The notes under the pieces are model-generated. The model was not told the DNA's origin. It worked only from the letters and a program-made list of their open reading frames with translations, and ran no database searches. Source: VRUE01 sp963716735 (GTDB lineage: Bacteria > Actinomycetota > Thermoleophilia > Solirubrobacterales > 70-9). From it: 64,000 bases of DNA. The stretch covers positions 186,001 to 250,000 of the forward strand of contig OY970321.1 in NCBI GenBank assembly GCA_963716735.1, written 5' to 3'. The translations under genes were made by a program, and so were the position numbers. Below, piece after piece: positions 41,900-49,284 of the stretch (the first letter of the stretch is position 1; the number at the start of each line of letters is the position of its first letter).

Positions 41900-42406
41900 T
41901 CAGCGCCGCAGGGCCCGCGCGATTCGCGTTTTCAGGTTGAGCGCGCCCAGCATCGCCCGCTCGGGAAGGGAGCCGGCTGGAGGAAGGGCACCGAGCTGCT
42001 GCGCCATCTGCGCGCCGTTCAGGTAGGCGTCGTTGCGCTGGATCCTGCCGTTGCGGATCGTCAGGACGTCACAGCCGGTGATGTCGATCCTGGCGCCGGT
42101 TGGATCCACGCCCTCGAACTGCGCGTTGCCGTCGAAGGTCCCATTAGCGCGCCAGCGCACCGCCGCCTGCTCGCCCTCGGCGATGACCGCGAGGATCTCG
42201 AAGTGGAAGTCCGGGAAGGCGGCGAAGAGATTGGCGAACCAGGCCCGGTAGGAGTGGGGGACGGTCAACTCGACGAGGCCATGGATCTCACCGGTTCCGC
42301 CCGGTTCATAGAAGCTCGTCATCGCATCCAGGTCCCGTGCGGCCACCGCTTCGAAGTAGGCGCGGGCGATCGAGCCGGTCTCGGCAGATTGATCCGTGGC
42401 GGGCAT
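41900..42406 (-). CDS. SnoaL-like / NTF2-fold protein
   Basis: A 168-residue protein. ARAYFEAVAARDLDAMTSFYEPGG, FANLFAAFPDFHFEILAVIAEGEQAAVRWRANGTF and VLTIRNGRIQRNDAYLNG are the SnoaL-like polyketide-cyclase/ester-cyclase pattern. Such proteins bind small hydrophobic molecules; some are isomerases or cyclases. The frame opens to 42466, but a hairpin at 42421 makes the ATG at 42406 more likely. Coupled to the next gene on this strand. Confidence 0.82.
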   Translation of the reverse strand: MPATDQSAETGSIARAYFEAVAARDLDAMTSFYEPGGTGEIHGLVELTVPHSYRAWFANLFAAFPDFHFEILAVIAEGEQAAVRWRANGTFDGNAQFEGVDPTGARIDITGCDVLTIRNGRIQRNDAYLNGAQMAQQLGALPPAGSLPERAMLGALNLKTRIARALRR

Positions 42407-42420
42407 GGAGAAGAGGTTAG

Positions 42421-42445
42421 GGGATGCCGGCTTGGTCGGCATCCC
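42421..42445. terminator. hairpin after the secreted-protein gene
   Basis: GGGATGCCG and CGGCATCCC pair perfectly around a seven-base loop, 11 bases beyond the stop of the gene ending at 42456. No long T-run. Confidence 0.55.
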
Positions 42446-42455
42446 CCACAGCTGT

Positions 42456-43100
42456 CTATTTGTCAATCGTCAGGGGGACTTGTTTTTTGGTAATTCGGTC
42501 CTCGTCCTCCAGTGTCATCACGCCCTCGTATTTCCCGTCTTTGAATATCGTGGCCACTGGAACTCCGGCGACGATTTCGCAGGAGAAGCCGCCGATGTAT
42601 TCGTATTCGATTTTTTCCAGGGCCCAGGTGAAGTCGACGTCTTCGCCGTCCGACCCCTGTTTCCACGAATACTGCTGCAATCCAGCCTGAGGCCGAATTG
42701 TGATCGTGCACACGGTCGTGTCGATCTCGACGTCTTTGCCGGCGGCACATTTCAGGTCGACTTTGCCGGCGACGAGATGCCAGTCGCATGCATTGGCGCC
42801 GAACCCTGTGACGGTCGCCGCTTCTTTGTACATTTCGCATTCTTTGTAGGTTGGGGCGAGTGTTCCGGTGGGGCCGGTCGTCGTCCCGTGGTACGTGACC
42901 GATTTGCAGCTGAGCGGCGCCCCTTTTGCCAGTGTGAAGCCGTTCGGCCCCAGCGGCAGCTGTTCTCCTGTGAGTGTCATGTCTGCGTATGGGATTGGAC
43001 CTGTGAATTGGAATTCGGCGTGTGCTGCAGTGGTCATCGTTGCGGTTGCTGCTGCAGTCGCGACCAGTACGAGCCAGACTGCCCTCAGTTTGCGAGTCAT
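42456..43100 (-). CDS. secreted protein of unknown function
   Basis: A 214-residue product. MTRKLRAVWLVLVATAAATATMTTAAHA is a clear signal peptide; the mature part is beta-rich with several cysteines (SCKSV, YKECEMYK, NACDWH, DLKCAAG, SCEIVAG) and no enzyme motif. AAAGGTG lies nine bases before the ATG. The promoter region to its right is AT-rich. Similar exported proteins seem usual in Thermoleophilia; function unknown. Confidence 0.75.
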   Translation of the reverse strand: MTRKLRAVWLVLVATAAATATMTTAAHAEFQFTGPIPYADMTLTGEQLPLGPNGFTLAKGAPLSCKSVTYHGTTTGPTGTLAPTYKECEMYKEAATVTGFGANACDWHLVAGKVDLKCAAGKDVEIDTTVCTITIRPQAGLQQYSWKQGSDGEDVDFTWALEKIEYEYIGGFSCEIVAGVPVATIFKDGKYEGVMTLEDEDRITKKQVPLTIDK

Positions 43101-43284
43101 CTCTTGCACCTTTCGTCTTGTCTCTGCGCCGCGGCCGAGCGCGGCGGGGCCCGATGGGACCCAGACTCTCGTACCAGATCGCACAAGTTTAGTCAAAAAA
43201 AATCTACTAACTTGGTCGTGCGCCCGCGCAACCAAAGACCTAGATATTCAGGCTGGGCGTACGGGGTGTTGCGTCGAGCTCGGG

Positions 43285-44829
43285 CTAGCCGCCGAGGCGG
43301 AAGGCGACGAGCTGCGGCGTCTGACCTTCGGCGGCGGCGAGTCCGGCCGGGGCGATCATCATGTCGCCCGCGACCATCACTCCGGCATTGGTGCCGGAGG
43401 GGAGGGTTTCCTGCCAGGCGACCCGGCCGGTGCTCGTGTTGAAGGCCTGCACGTTGCCGTCGGAGGTCGTCGCGAAGACGAGGTCGTTGACGACCGTGGT
43501 GAAGCCGAAGGCGGCGGCATTGGGGAATTCGTGTTTCCACTTCAGCGCTCCGGTTTTGACGTCCAGGGCGACGAGTTCGCCGCCGATCGGACCCGGTTCC
43601 TGCCGTTCGAGTTGGGTGACGATTTCAAGCGGGGCGTTGACGACCGGTATGAAGACGGTCTTGCCGTCGGTCGCCATCGGTGCGATCACGCCGCCGAGCG
43701 AGCCCGGATAGACGAGATAAGGCGGCTTCAGCTTCGACGTTTCGCCGCGCATCGCCAACAGCCCGTCGTCGTCGTGTCCGTTGTGTTTGCCGACCGTTTT
43801 TTCCCACACTGGCTTGCCGGTCTTCGCATCGAGGGCGGCGACGATCCCGGACTTGCCGGCGCCGAGGACGAGTTCCTTGCCCCCCGCCTCGACCAGCACG
43901 GGCGGGTTCTGGAAGTCCCAGTCATAGAGTGCGTGTGGGGTCACCTGGTAGTACCACTCGAGCTTCCCGGTCTTCGCGTCGAGCTTGACCAGTGCGTCTG
44001 AGTAGAGGTTTGGGCCGGGTCGGCTCGAGCCCCACGGTTCTTCTTCGGTCCCTGGGAATGGCCCAGGGTTGCCGACGCCGAGGTACATCGAGCCCTTGCC
44101 GTCGAACGCCGGCGTGTACCAGAGCCCGCCTCCCGAATTGACCTCGGGCTTTCCCCAGAGGTCTTTGGGCACGGTGTCGAAGTGCCACAGTTTCTTCCCC
44201 GTTTTCCCATCCAGCGCCCAGACGATTCCCACTCCACCCGGGCCGTAGAATTCGCCCACGTTGACCGGCACCGTCGAGACGTAGACGACGCCGTCGTTGT
44301 AGCCGGGGGCCATGTCGATGCCCTCCTGTTCGTTGCGAATCAGGGGCACGGACCAGAGCTGCTTGCCGGTTTCCTGGTCGAGGGCGAAGGCGGACGTTGG
44401 GGTCGCGCCAAACACCTTGCCCTCCTGGACCACGACGCCGTTGGGCCCGTGGTCGGGCAGTTCGTATTTTTTCGACCAGAGCACGTCGCCGCTGCTCGCT
44501 TCGATCGCCTGCACGTTGGAGGCCAGGTCCTGCGAGTAGAGGACGCCTTTGCTGAGGATCGGTGAGGAGGCGTAGCTGCCAAAGGCACTTTCGGCTTCGA
44601 TCGGGCTCGTCCAGGCAACCTCGAGCTCGTCCACCGTGGACGCTTTGATCGGCCCGCTGACGTTGCGCGTATTGGCCAGGTCGCCGTTCGGGTAGCCGGT
44701 CCCGTCGAAGCTCATGTCCTCGGCGGAAGAGGAGCCGCCGCAGCCCGTCACCAGCGCCACCGCCGCGAGCATGGCGGCCAGAATCGCCACCACCCCGCCG
44801 TACCCCCGCCCGCCGGTTCCAACCGTCAT
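43285..44829 (-). CDS. PQQ-type beta-propeller lipoprotein
   Basis: A 514-residue protein. Signal segment VAILAAMLAAVALVTGC with lipobox and Cys, then a seven- or eight-blade propeller with repeated tryptophan-docking words: ALDGKTGKKLWHFD, KLDAKTGKLEWYYQ, ALDAKTGKPVWEKT, ALDVKTGALKWKHE. DWDFQNPPVLVEAGGKELVLGAG resembles the quinoprotein dehydrogenases, but calcium and PQQ ligands cannot be confirmed. It may be an exported dehydrogenase or a BamB-like scaffold. Single gene with its own promoter. Confidence 0.85.
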   Translation of the reverse strand: MTVGTGGRGYGGVVAILAAMLAAVALVTGCGGSSSAEDMSFDGTGYPNGDLANTRNVSGPIKASTVDELEVAWTSPIEAESAFGSYASSPILSKGVLYSQDLASNVQAIEASSGDVLWSKKYELPDHGPNGVVVQEGKVFGATPTSAFALDQETGKQLWSVPLIRNEQEGIDMAPGYNDGVVYVSTVPVNVGEFYGPGGVGIVWALDGKTGKKLWHFDTVPKDLWGKPEVNSGGGLWYTPAFDGKGSMYLGVGNPGPFPGTEEEPWGSSRPGPNLYSDALVKLDAKTGKLEWYYQVTPHALYDWDFQNPPVLVEAGGKELVLGAGKSGIVAALDAKTGKPVWEKTVGKHNGHDDDGLLAMRGETSKLKPPYLVYPGSLGGVIAPMATDGKTVFIPVVNAPLEIVTQLERQEPGPIGGELVALDVKTGALKWKHEFPNAAAFGFTTVVNDLVFATTSDGNVQAFNTSTGRVAWQETLPSGTNAGVMVAGDMMIAPAGLAAAEGQTPQLVAFRLGG

Positions 44830-44860
44830 CTCGCGACCCTATTGGATAGATAAAATTCTG

Positions 44861-46189
44861 TCAAGTATTTATAGAAACGTGAGAGGTTACAGACGACGGC
44901 TTCCGTTCGTCGAACAGCGGTTGCAGCGTTCGGTTGGCCAGCAGACCCAGAGCGCCGAGGTTGGCGAAGCCCGGCCCCTGGCTCAGCCCGGCCAGGCCGG
45001 GGATCTGCAGCCGGGGTTGCATACCGCGCAGTTCCAGGTGGCGGCCGATCGGCACCTCGGTCCCCGCCGGGGTCTCCCAGATCTGTCCCACCTGACTCTC
45101 GATCTCGGCCCGGGTCTCCGGCGGGAAGAGGTCGCTGAGCTGCGCCAACAGGTCGAACCCGGTGCAGTTGACGACGTAGTCGTGCTCGGGCCCGGCGACG
45201 CCCTCGTGGGACTCATGGCGGAGGCGCACCCCGGCACCCCCACGCGCGACGGCGACGTCGGTGATGCGGCCGGTGACGAAGCGGCAGCGGTCGTCGTAGG
45301 CGATTGCCGCCAGGCTCGGCGGGTCGAAGACGCCGCGGTCTGAGTGCTTGACGAAATCCCGTCGCGTCGTCTGGTCAAGGGCGCTCCACCCGACCTCATC
45401 GGGGTTGGAGAAGACGCGGTTCTCGAGGAAGCTCTCGCCGCGGCTCATCGGAAGCATCGGCGTGTAGACGGTGAAATGGGAGCGGGGGCGAAAGCCGCGC
45501 AGGAACATCATGCAGCTGAGCGCGCTCTCGCCGCCGCCGACGATCGCCACGTCGCAGTCGCTCTCCTCGGGCAGCCGCGCAAACTCCTCGCGCCGGCTGT
45601 CGCAGTGGAAGACCCGCGAGGCTATGTCCGGCTCGTGCGGGAACGCCCGGTGGACGCCGGGGCCGGTCAGGACCAGCGCCGCCGCGGTGTGTCGCGTATT
45701 CCCGCCCGCCTCCTCGACCTCGACCGCCCAGCGCTCGCCCTCCTCCAGCGAAACCCGCGTCACCCGGCCCTCGACGTGGTTGACGCCCTCGATCGCCCGC
45801 GAGAGGACCCAGGTCAGGTACTCGCCGTAGTCACGGTGGCGCACCTGCGGTGAGCCGGCGTCGATCCAGCGCGCGTAGCGGCGCTTGGCGACCATGTAGC
45901 GCTGCCAGGAGAACCCCATCGCGCACTCGTCGATCGCCTCGCCCGCCTCGCCGAACTCGCGAAAGCTCTGATAGGGGAAGCCGACGTCCTTGATCGGCGT
46001 CACCGCCAGCGGCTCCTCGCCCGAGGTCATCCCGTTGCGCCCCTTCCACGAGGCGGCGACCTCGGTCCCCTCGACGATCTTCAGCGAGATCGGCCCGAGG
46101 CCGAGCGAGTTGAAGGCGTGGACCTTGGTCGCGATGCCGGCGGCCTTGGCGCCGGCGCCGACTACGAGTAGATCGGACTCGGCTGCCAT
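44861..46189 (-). CDS. MbtG-like flavin-dependent lysine/amine N-monooxygenase
   Basis: A 442-residue flavoenzyme. The FAD loop is VVGAGAKAAGIATK (residues 9-22); VTPIKDVGFPYQSF follows; NADPH-binding is AIVGGGESALSCMMFL near 195; later blocks are SRGESFLENRVFSNPDEVGW and SDRGVFDPPSL; and the end is IPGLAGLSQGPGFANLGALG. These match mycobactin lysine N6-hydroxylase MbtG better than IucD/SidA in detail. It should hydroxylate an amine nitrogen. Last of seven genes; its start lies inside the P450 3' end (28-base overlap). The amine may be lysine or a product of the operon. Confidence 0.86.
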   Translation of the reverse strand: MAAESDLLVVGAGAKAAGIATKVHAFNSLGLGPISLKIVEGTEVAASWKGRNGMTSGEEPLAVTPIKDVGFPYQSFREFGEAGEAIDECAMGFSWQRYMVAKRRYARWIDAGSPQVRHRDYGEYLTWVLSRAIEGVNHVEGRVTRVSLEEGERWAVEVEEAGGNTRHTAAALVLTGPGVHRAFPHEPDIASRVFHCDSRREEFARLPEESDCDVAIVGGGESALSCMMFLRGFRPRSHFTVYTPMLPMSRGESFLENRVFSNPDEVGWSALDQTTRRDFVKHSDRGVFDPPSLAAIAYDDRCRFVTGRITDVAVARGGAGVRLRHESHEGVAGPEHDYVVNCTGFDLLAQLSDLFPPETRAEIESQVGQIWETPAGTEVPIGRHLELRGMQPRLQIPGLAGLSQGPGFANLGALGLLANRTLQPLFDERKPSSVTSHVSINT

Positions 46190-47550
46190 GGCTCGGTCGG
46201 GCTGGGGACGGGTACGGGCGAGCGGGGCCGGGCGACGACGCGGCCGCGCTTGTCGGGGCTGAAGGAGATCGCGCTTCTGCGGGCACGCTCGGAGTCGGAG
46301 TCGGCGGGGCGCAGCTCGACCTCGCTCAGCACCGTGCGCAGCACCCGCTTCATCTCGAGTTCGGCGTAGCTGGCGGCTAGGCAGCGTCGCGTGCCGCCGC
46401 CGAAGGGGATCCAGGTGTAGGTGCCGGGCGGTCGCTCGAGGAAGCGCTCCGGGAGAAAGTGCCGGGGATTTGGGTAGATCTCCTCGTTGCGGTGGATCAG
46501 GTAGACGCAGGGGGCGACCGTCGTGCCGGCGGGCAGCTCGTAGCCGCCCAGCTCCATCGGCTCCAGCAGGCGCCGGACCACCACCGGCACCGGCGGGCAG
46601 AGCCGCAGCGTCTCCTTGACGACGGCGTCCATGTAGGTGTCCTCCTCGCCGGCGACGACCTCGTCCTGCAGCCTCTCCAGCTTCTCCGGGTGGCGCAGCA
46701 GCCGCTCGAACACCCAGGCCAGCGACGAGGAGGTCGGGCCGTCGGTGAGCAGCGTCATCAATTCGTCGCGCATGTCGTTCTCGCTCAGCGGCGAGCCGTC
46801 CTCGTAGCGCGCCTCGATCAGGATCGAGACGATGTCCTGAGGGCTGTTCTCGCCGGCGCGCCGGCGCCGGTCGACCTCCTCCAGCAGCGCCGCTTCGACC
46901 GGCGCCATCGCATCGCGGAATCCACCGCTGCGGGCGAGCCAGCGAGGCCCCAGCGCCGCCGCGGCGTTCAGCCGCCGCGGCTCGTTGAGCGCCGCGGTCA
47001 GCTGGTGCAGGAGCTCGCGCAGGTGTCCGAGTCGGCCCTCCCGGTCGGGCCCGAAGACCGAGCGCATGATCACCTCCTGGGTGATCGCCTGCATGTGCGG
47101 CCAGAGCTCGAACGGCTCGCCGGCCGGCCAGCCGCGCACCCGGCTGCGCGTCACCTCGGCCATCATCTCGGCGTCGGCTCCCATCCGCTTGCCGTGGAAC
47201 GGCGGCAGCATCAGGCGCCGGCGGGTCATGTGCCCCGGTTCCTCGAGCAGCATCACCGAGCGCGGACCGAGCACCGGCAGCAGCAGCGGGTTGGCGAGGG
47301 CGACGCCGAGGCTGCCGGCCGGGGCGGTGAGGACACGTTTGACGTCCTCGGGGTCGCAGAGGAAGACCCACGTGCCCGAGTGCAGGATGCGCAGGGTGAA
47401 GGTGTCGCCGAAGCGTTCCTGGCAGCGCTTCATCAACGGGTACGGACGCCGCGCCCAGCCGACCGCCTGCAGGGCGCTGGGCATCCGCGGGCCGGGGGGC
47501 AGCCCCGCGCTGTCCCCGGCCCCACGGATGGATCTCCCATCTCCCCTCAT
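46162..47550 (-). CDS. cytochrome P450
   Basis: A 462-residue P450. The heme loop is PFGGGTRRCLA with Cys at about 390; the K-helix has KETLRLCPP (ExxR); the I-helix has LLTDGPTSSSLAWV, with Asp-Gly for the usual Ala-Gly; PxxF-type LPERFLERPP lies in the meander. The layout is of the CYP110/CYP102-like bacterial group with Pro-rich N-terminus GLPPGPRMP. No ferredoxin partner is in the operon. It begins with a four-base overlap with the chorismate-mutase gene. Expected to oxidise the operon's aromatic or amine intermediate. Confidence 0.9.
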   Translation of the reverse strand: MRGDGRSIRGAGDSAGLPPGPRMPSALQAVGWARRPYPLMKRCQERFGDTFTLRILHSGTWVFLCDPEDVKRVLTAPAGSLGVALANPLLLPVLGPRSVMLLEEPGHMTRRRLMLPPFHGKRMGADAEMMAEVTRSRVRGWPAGEPFELWPHMQAITQEVIMRSVFGPDREGRLGHLRELLHQLTAALNEPRRLNAAAALGPRWLARSGGFRDAMAPVEAALLEEVDRRRRAGENSPQDIVSILIEARYEDGSPLSENDMRDELMTLLTDGPTSSSLAWVFERLLRHPEKLERLQDEVVAGEEDTYMDAVVKETLRLCPPVPVVVRRLLEPMELGGYELPAGTTVAPCVYLIHRNEEIYPNPRHFLPERFLERPPGTYTWIPFGGGTRRCLAASYAELEMKRVLRTVLSEVELRPADSDSERARRSAISFSPDKRGRVVARPRSPVPVPSPTEPWQPSPIYS

Positions 47551-47858
47551 GCGTCCCTACCCTCTGAGGAAGTCTCAAGTTCCGCCATCAGGTCGTCCTC
47601 CTCCTTGCAGGTGGCGGCGATCAGCAGCTCGAAGAGGTCTGCCGCGAACTCAGCGGGCAGCTTTGCCTCCTCGCCCCGCGCCAGGTAGTGCTCGCGCACG
47701 GCTACGACCCGCTCGGGCTGCATCATCGGGATGTCGTGCGCGCGCTTGTAACGGGCGATGTCCCGGCAGACCTCGAAGCGCTCGCCGAGCAGGCGGGCGA
47801 TCTCGTCGTCGAGCCCGTCGAGGCGGCGGCGGTACGGATCCAGCCCGTTCTGGCTCAT
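47547..47858 (-). CDS. AroQ-class chorismate mutase-like protein
   Basis: A 103-residue helical protein. RRRLDGLDDEIARLLGERFEVCRDIARYKRAHDIPMMQPERV is the AroQ helix 1 pattern, with Arg and Lys residues to hold the two carboxylates. In aminophenylalanine pathways a similar enzyme (PapB) converts 4-amino-4-deoxychorismate to 4-amino-4-deoxyprephenate. The PabA-PabB fusion in the same operon makes that role likely here. Overlaps both neighbours by four bases. Confidence 0.87.
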   Translation of the reverse strand: MSQNGLDPYRRRLDGLDDEIARLLGERFEVCRDIARYKRAHDIPMMQPERVVAVREHYLARGEEAKLPAEFAADLFELLIAATCKEEDDLMAELETSSEGRDA

Positions 47859-48832
47859 GCCGCCAGCACCTCATCGACCGGCTCGTCGAGCAGCCCGGCC
47901 GCGAAGGCGTAGCTGCAGGCGGCGAGGGCGTGCAGGGCGTAGCCGCCCTCTTGGACGACGCAGACCGGTAGCCCCGAGGCCCTCAGCAGGCGGCCGATCT
48001 GGGCGAAGATCGTCGGCGAGAACCCCCAGCCTCCGTGCGGGTCGCCCTCGACCGTGTCGTAGCCGAGCGAGACGACCAGGGCCTCGGAGGTCTTCGCCAG
48101 GGAGTCGATCGAGCGGGCGACCGCGTCCAGGTAGGTCGCGGCGTTGGGGCTGCCGGTGAACTCGACCACCCGTTCGCGCTCGCTGCTCGGGGTCACCGTC
48201 CGCGCCGCGACGTTGGTCACCGGCCAGGCGTGCAGCGAGTGCAGGCTGGCGCCGTCCATCTTGGCGACGATCGCCGCGGTGCCGTTCGGGTAGTGCAGGT
48301 CGAGGTCGAGGATGCCGACCGGCCCGAGGCCGCCCTCGCGCAGGGTCAGCGCCGCCGCCGCGGCCGAGTTGAGATAGCAGTAACCGGCAAACCAGTCGGG
48401 GCCGGCGTGGTGGCCGGGTGGGCGGCAGAGCGCGTAGGAGAAGCGTGCCCCGCCGACCAGCCGGGCCGCCGCGGTGATTGCCGTGCGCACCCCCTCGTGG
48501 GCAGCGGCGACGAGGCCGGCGCAAACCGGGATGTCGGGCGGCAGGCCGGGCGCCGCCAGCTCCGGCATCACCACCGGCTCCTCGGAGCGGATCTCCCGCA
48601 GCGTCTCCAGGTAGACGTCGTCGTGCAGCTCGGCCAGGGTCCGCTCGACCTCCGCCGTCGCCGCGTCGGCATTGGCGGCCCGGACCCGCGCGTGGCAGAC
48701 CAAGCCGTTGCGCACCTCCGTCATCCGCCGCCGGTCGTCCATACCGGGCAGCTTGCGGCCGCCTTCGAGGATCCAGGGGGCGCCGTTGCGGTGGCCGCCG
48801 CGCTGCTCGATCATCAGCAGCTCCTCGCTCAT
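47855..48832 (-). CDS. histone deacetylase-family amidohydrolase
   Basis: A 325-residue zinc amidohydrolase. CRPPGHHAGPDWFAGYCYLN (near 136-155) has the catalytic His pair; LDLDLHYPNGT (near 174-184) gives the zinc ligands Asp and His; SLGYDTVEGDPHGG holds the third ligand; VVQEGGYAL is the last loop. Bacterial members remove acetyl groups from polyamines or other acyl amines. In this operon a GNAT acetyltransferase lies directly upstream, so it could unmask an acetylated amine intermediate or product. Both junctions overlap by four bases. Confidence 0.9.
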   Translation of the reverse strand: MSEELLMIEQRGGHRNGAPWILEGGRKLPGMDDRRRMTEVRNGLVCHARVRAANADAATAEVERTLAELHDDVYLETLREIRSEEPVVMPELAAPGLPPDIPVCAGLVAAAHEGVRTAITAAARLVGGARFSYALCRPPGHHAGPDWFAGYCYLNSAAAAALTLREGGLGPVGILDLDLHYPNGTAAIVAKMDGASLHSLHAWPVTNVAARTVTPSSERERVVEFTGSPNAATYLDAVARSIDSLAKTSEALVVSLGYDTVEGDPHGGWGFSPTIFAQIGRLLRASGLPVCVVQEGGYALHALAACSYAFAAGLLDEPVDEVLAA

Positions 48833-49284
48833 GAGAGCAGCCGCCGCATTCTCGGCCCCAGGGGCGTGAAGTCGTTCTCGCGGTAGAAGCGTTCGGTCGC
48901 GCCGAGCCCGGCGAAGCTCTCCTGGGGCAGGCCGACCTCCAGGCGGGGCACGCCGACGTCGGCCGCCTGCCTGACCAGAGCGAGGACCAGCTCGCGGCCG
49001 AGCGCCCTGCTGCGCCAGTCGGGATGAACCCAGAGGTCCTGGATCGTCCCGTATCGCCCCGGCACGTGGATCGCGTACTGCCAGCTCGCGGCGAGGATGC
49101 CGACGACCCGGCCTTCGTCCTCGGCGACGAGCAGCGCCCCCGCGCTCGGATCCTCGGCAAGGCGGCGCGCCCCTTCTTCCAGTGCCGTGGGCGAGGGTCG
49201 CTCGCCGCCGAGCTCGATCAGCAGCTCTTCGACCGCGCTCGCCACCGCCGGCGCATCGTCGGCAGTCGCCGCCCGCACACTCAT
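48829..49284 (-). CDS. GNAT N-acetyltransferase
   Basis: A 151-residue protein. Motif A is IQDLWVHPDWRSRALGRELVLALV, which holds acetyl-CoA; the N-terminus VRAATADDAPAVASAVEELL and the end TERFYRENDFTPLG are typical GNAT. The frame stays open upstream, but that part is inside the PabA-PabB gene; the ATG at 49284 overlaps its stop by four bases. In the operon it likely acetylates an amine, paired with the deacetylase that follows. Confidence 0.88.
   Translation of the reverse strand: MSVRAATADDAPAVASAVEELLIELGGERPSPTALEEGARRLAEDPSAGALLVAEDEGRVVGILAASWQYAIHVPGRYGTIQDLWVHPDWRSRALGRELVLALVRQAADVGVPRLEVGLPQESFAGLGATERFYRENDFTPLGPRMRRLLS

Noticed and set aside
46190..47578. Long N-terminal extension of the N-hydroxylase frame
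   Set aside because: It is an alternate frame of the P450 gene; the FAD loop begins right after ATG 46189.
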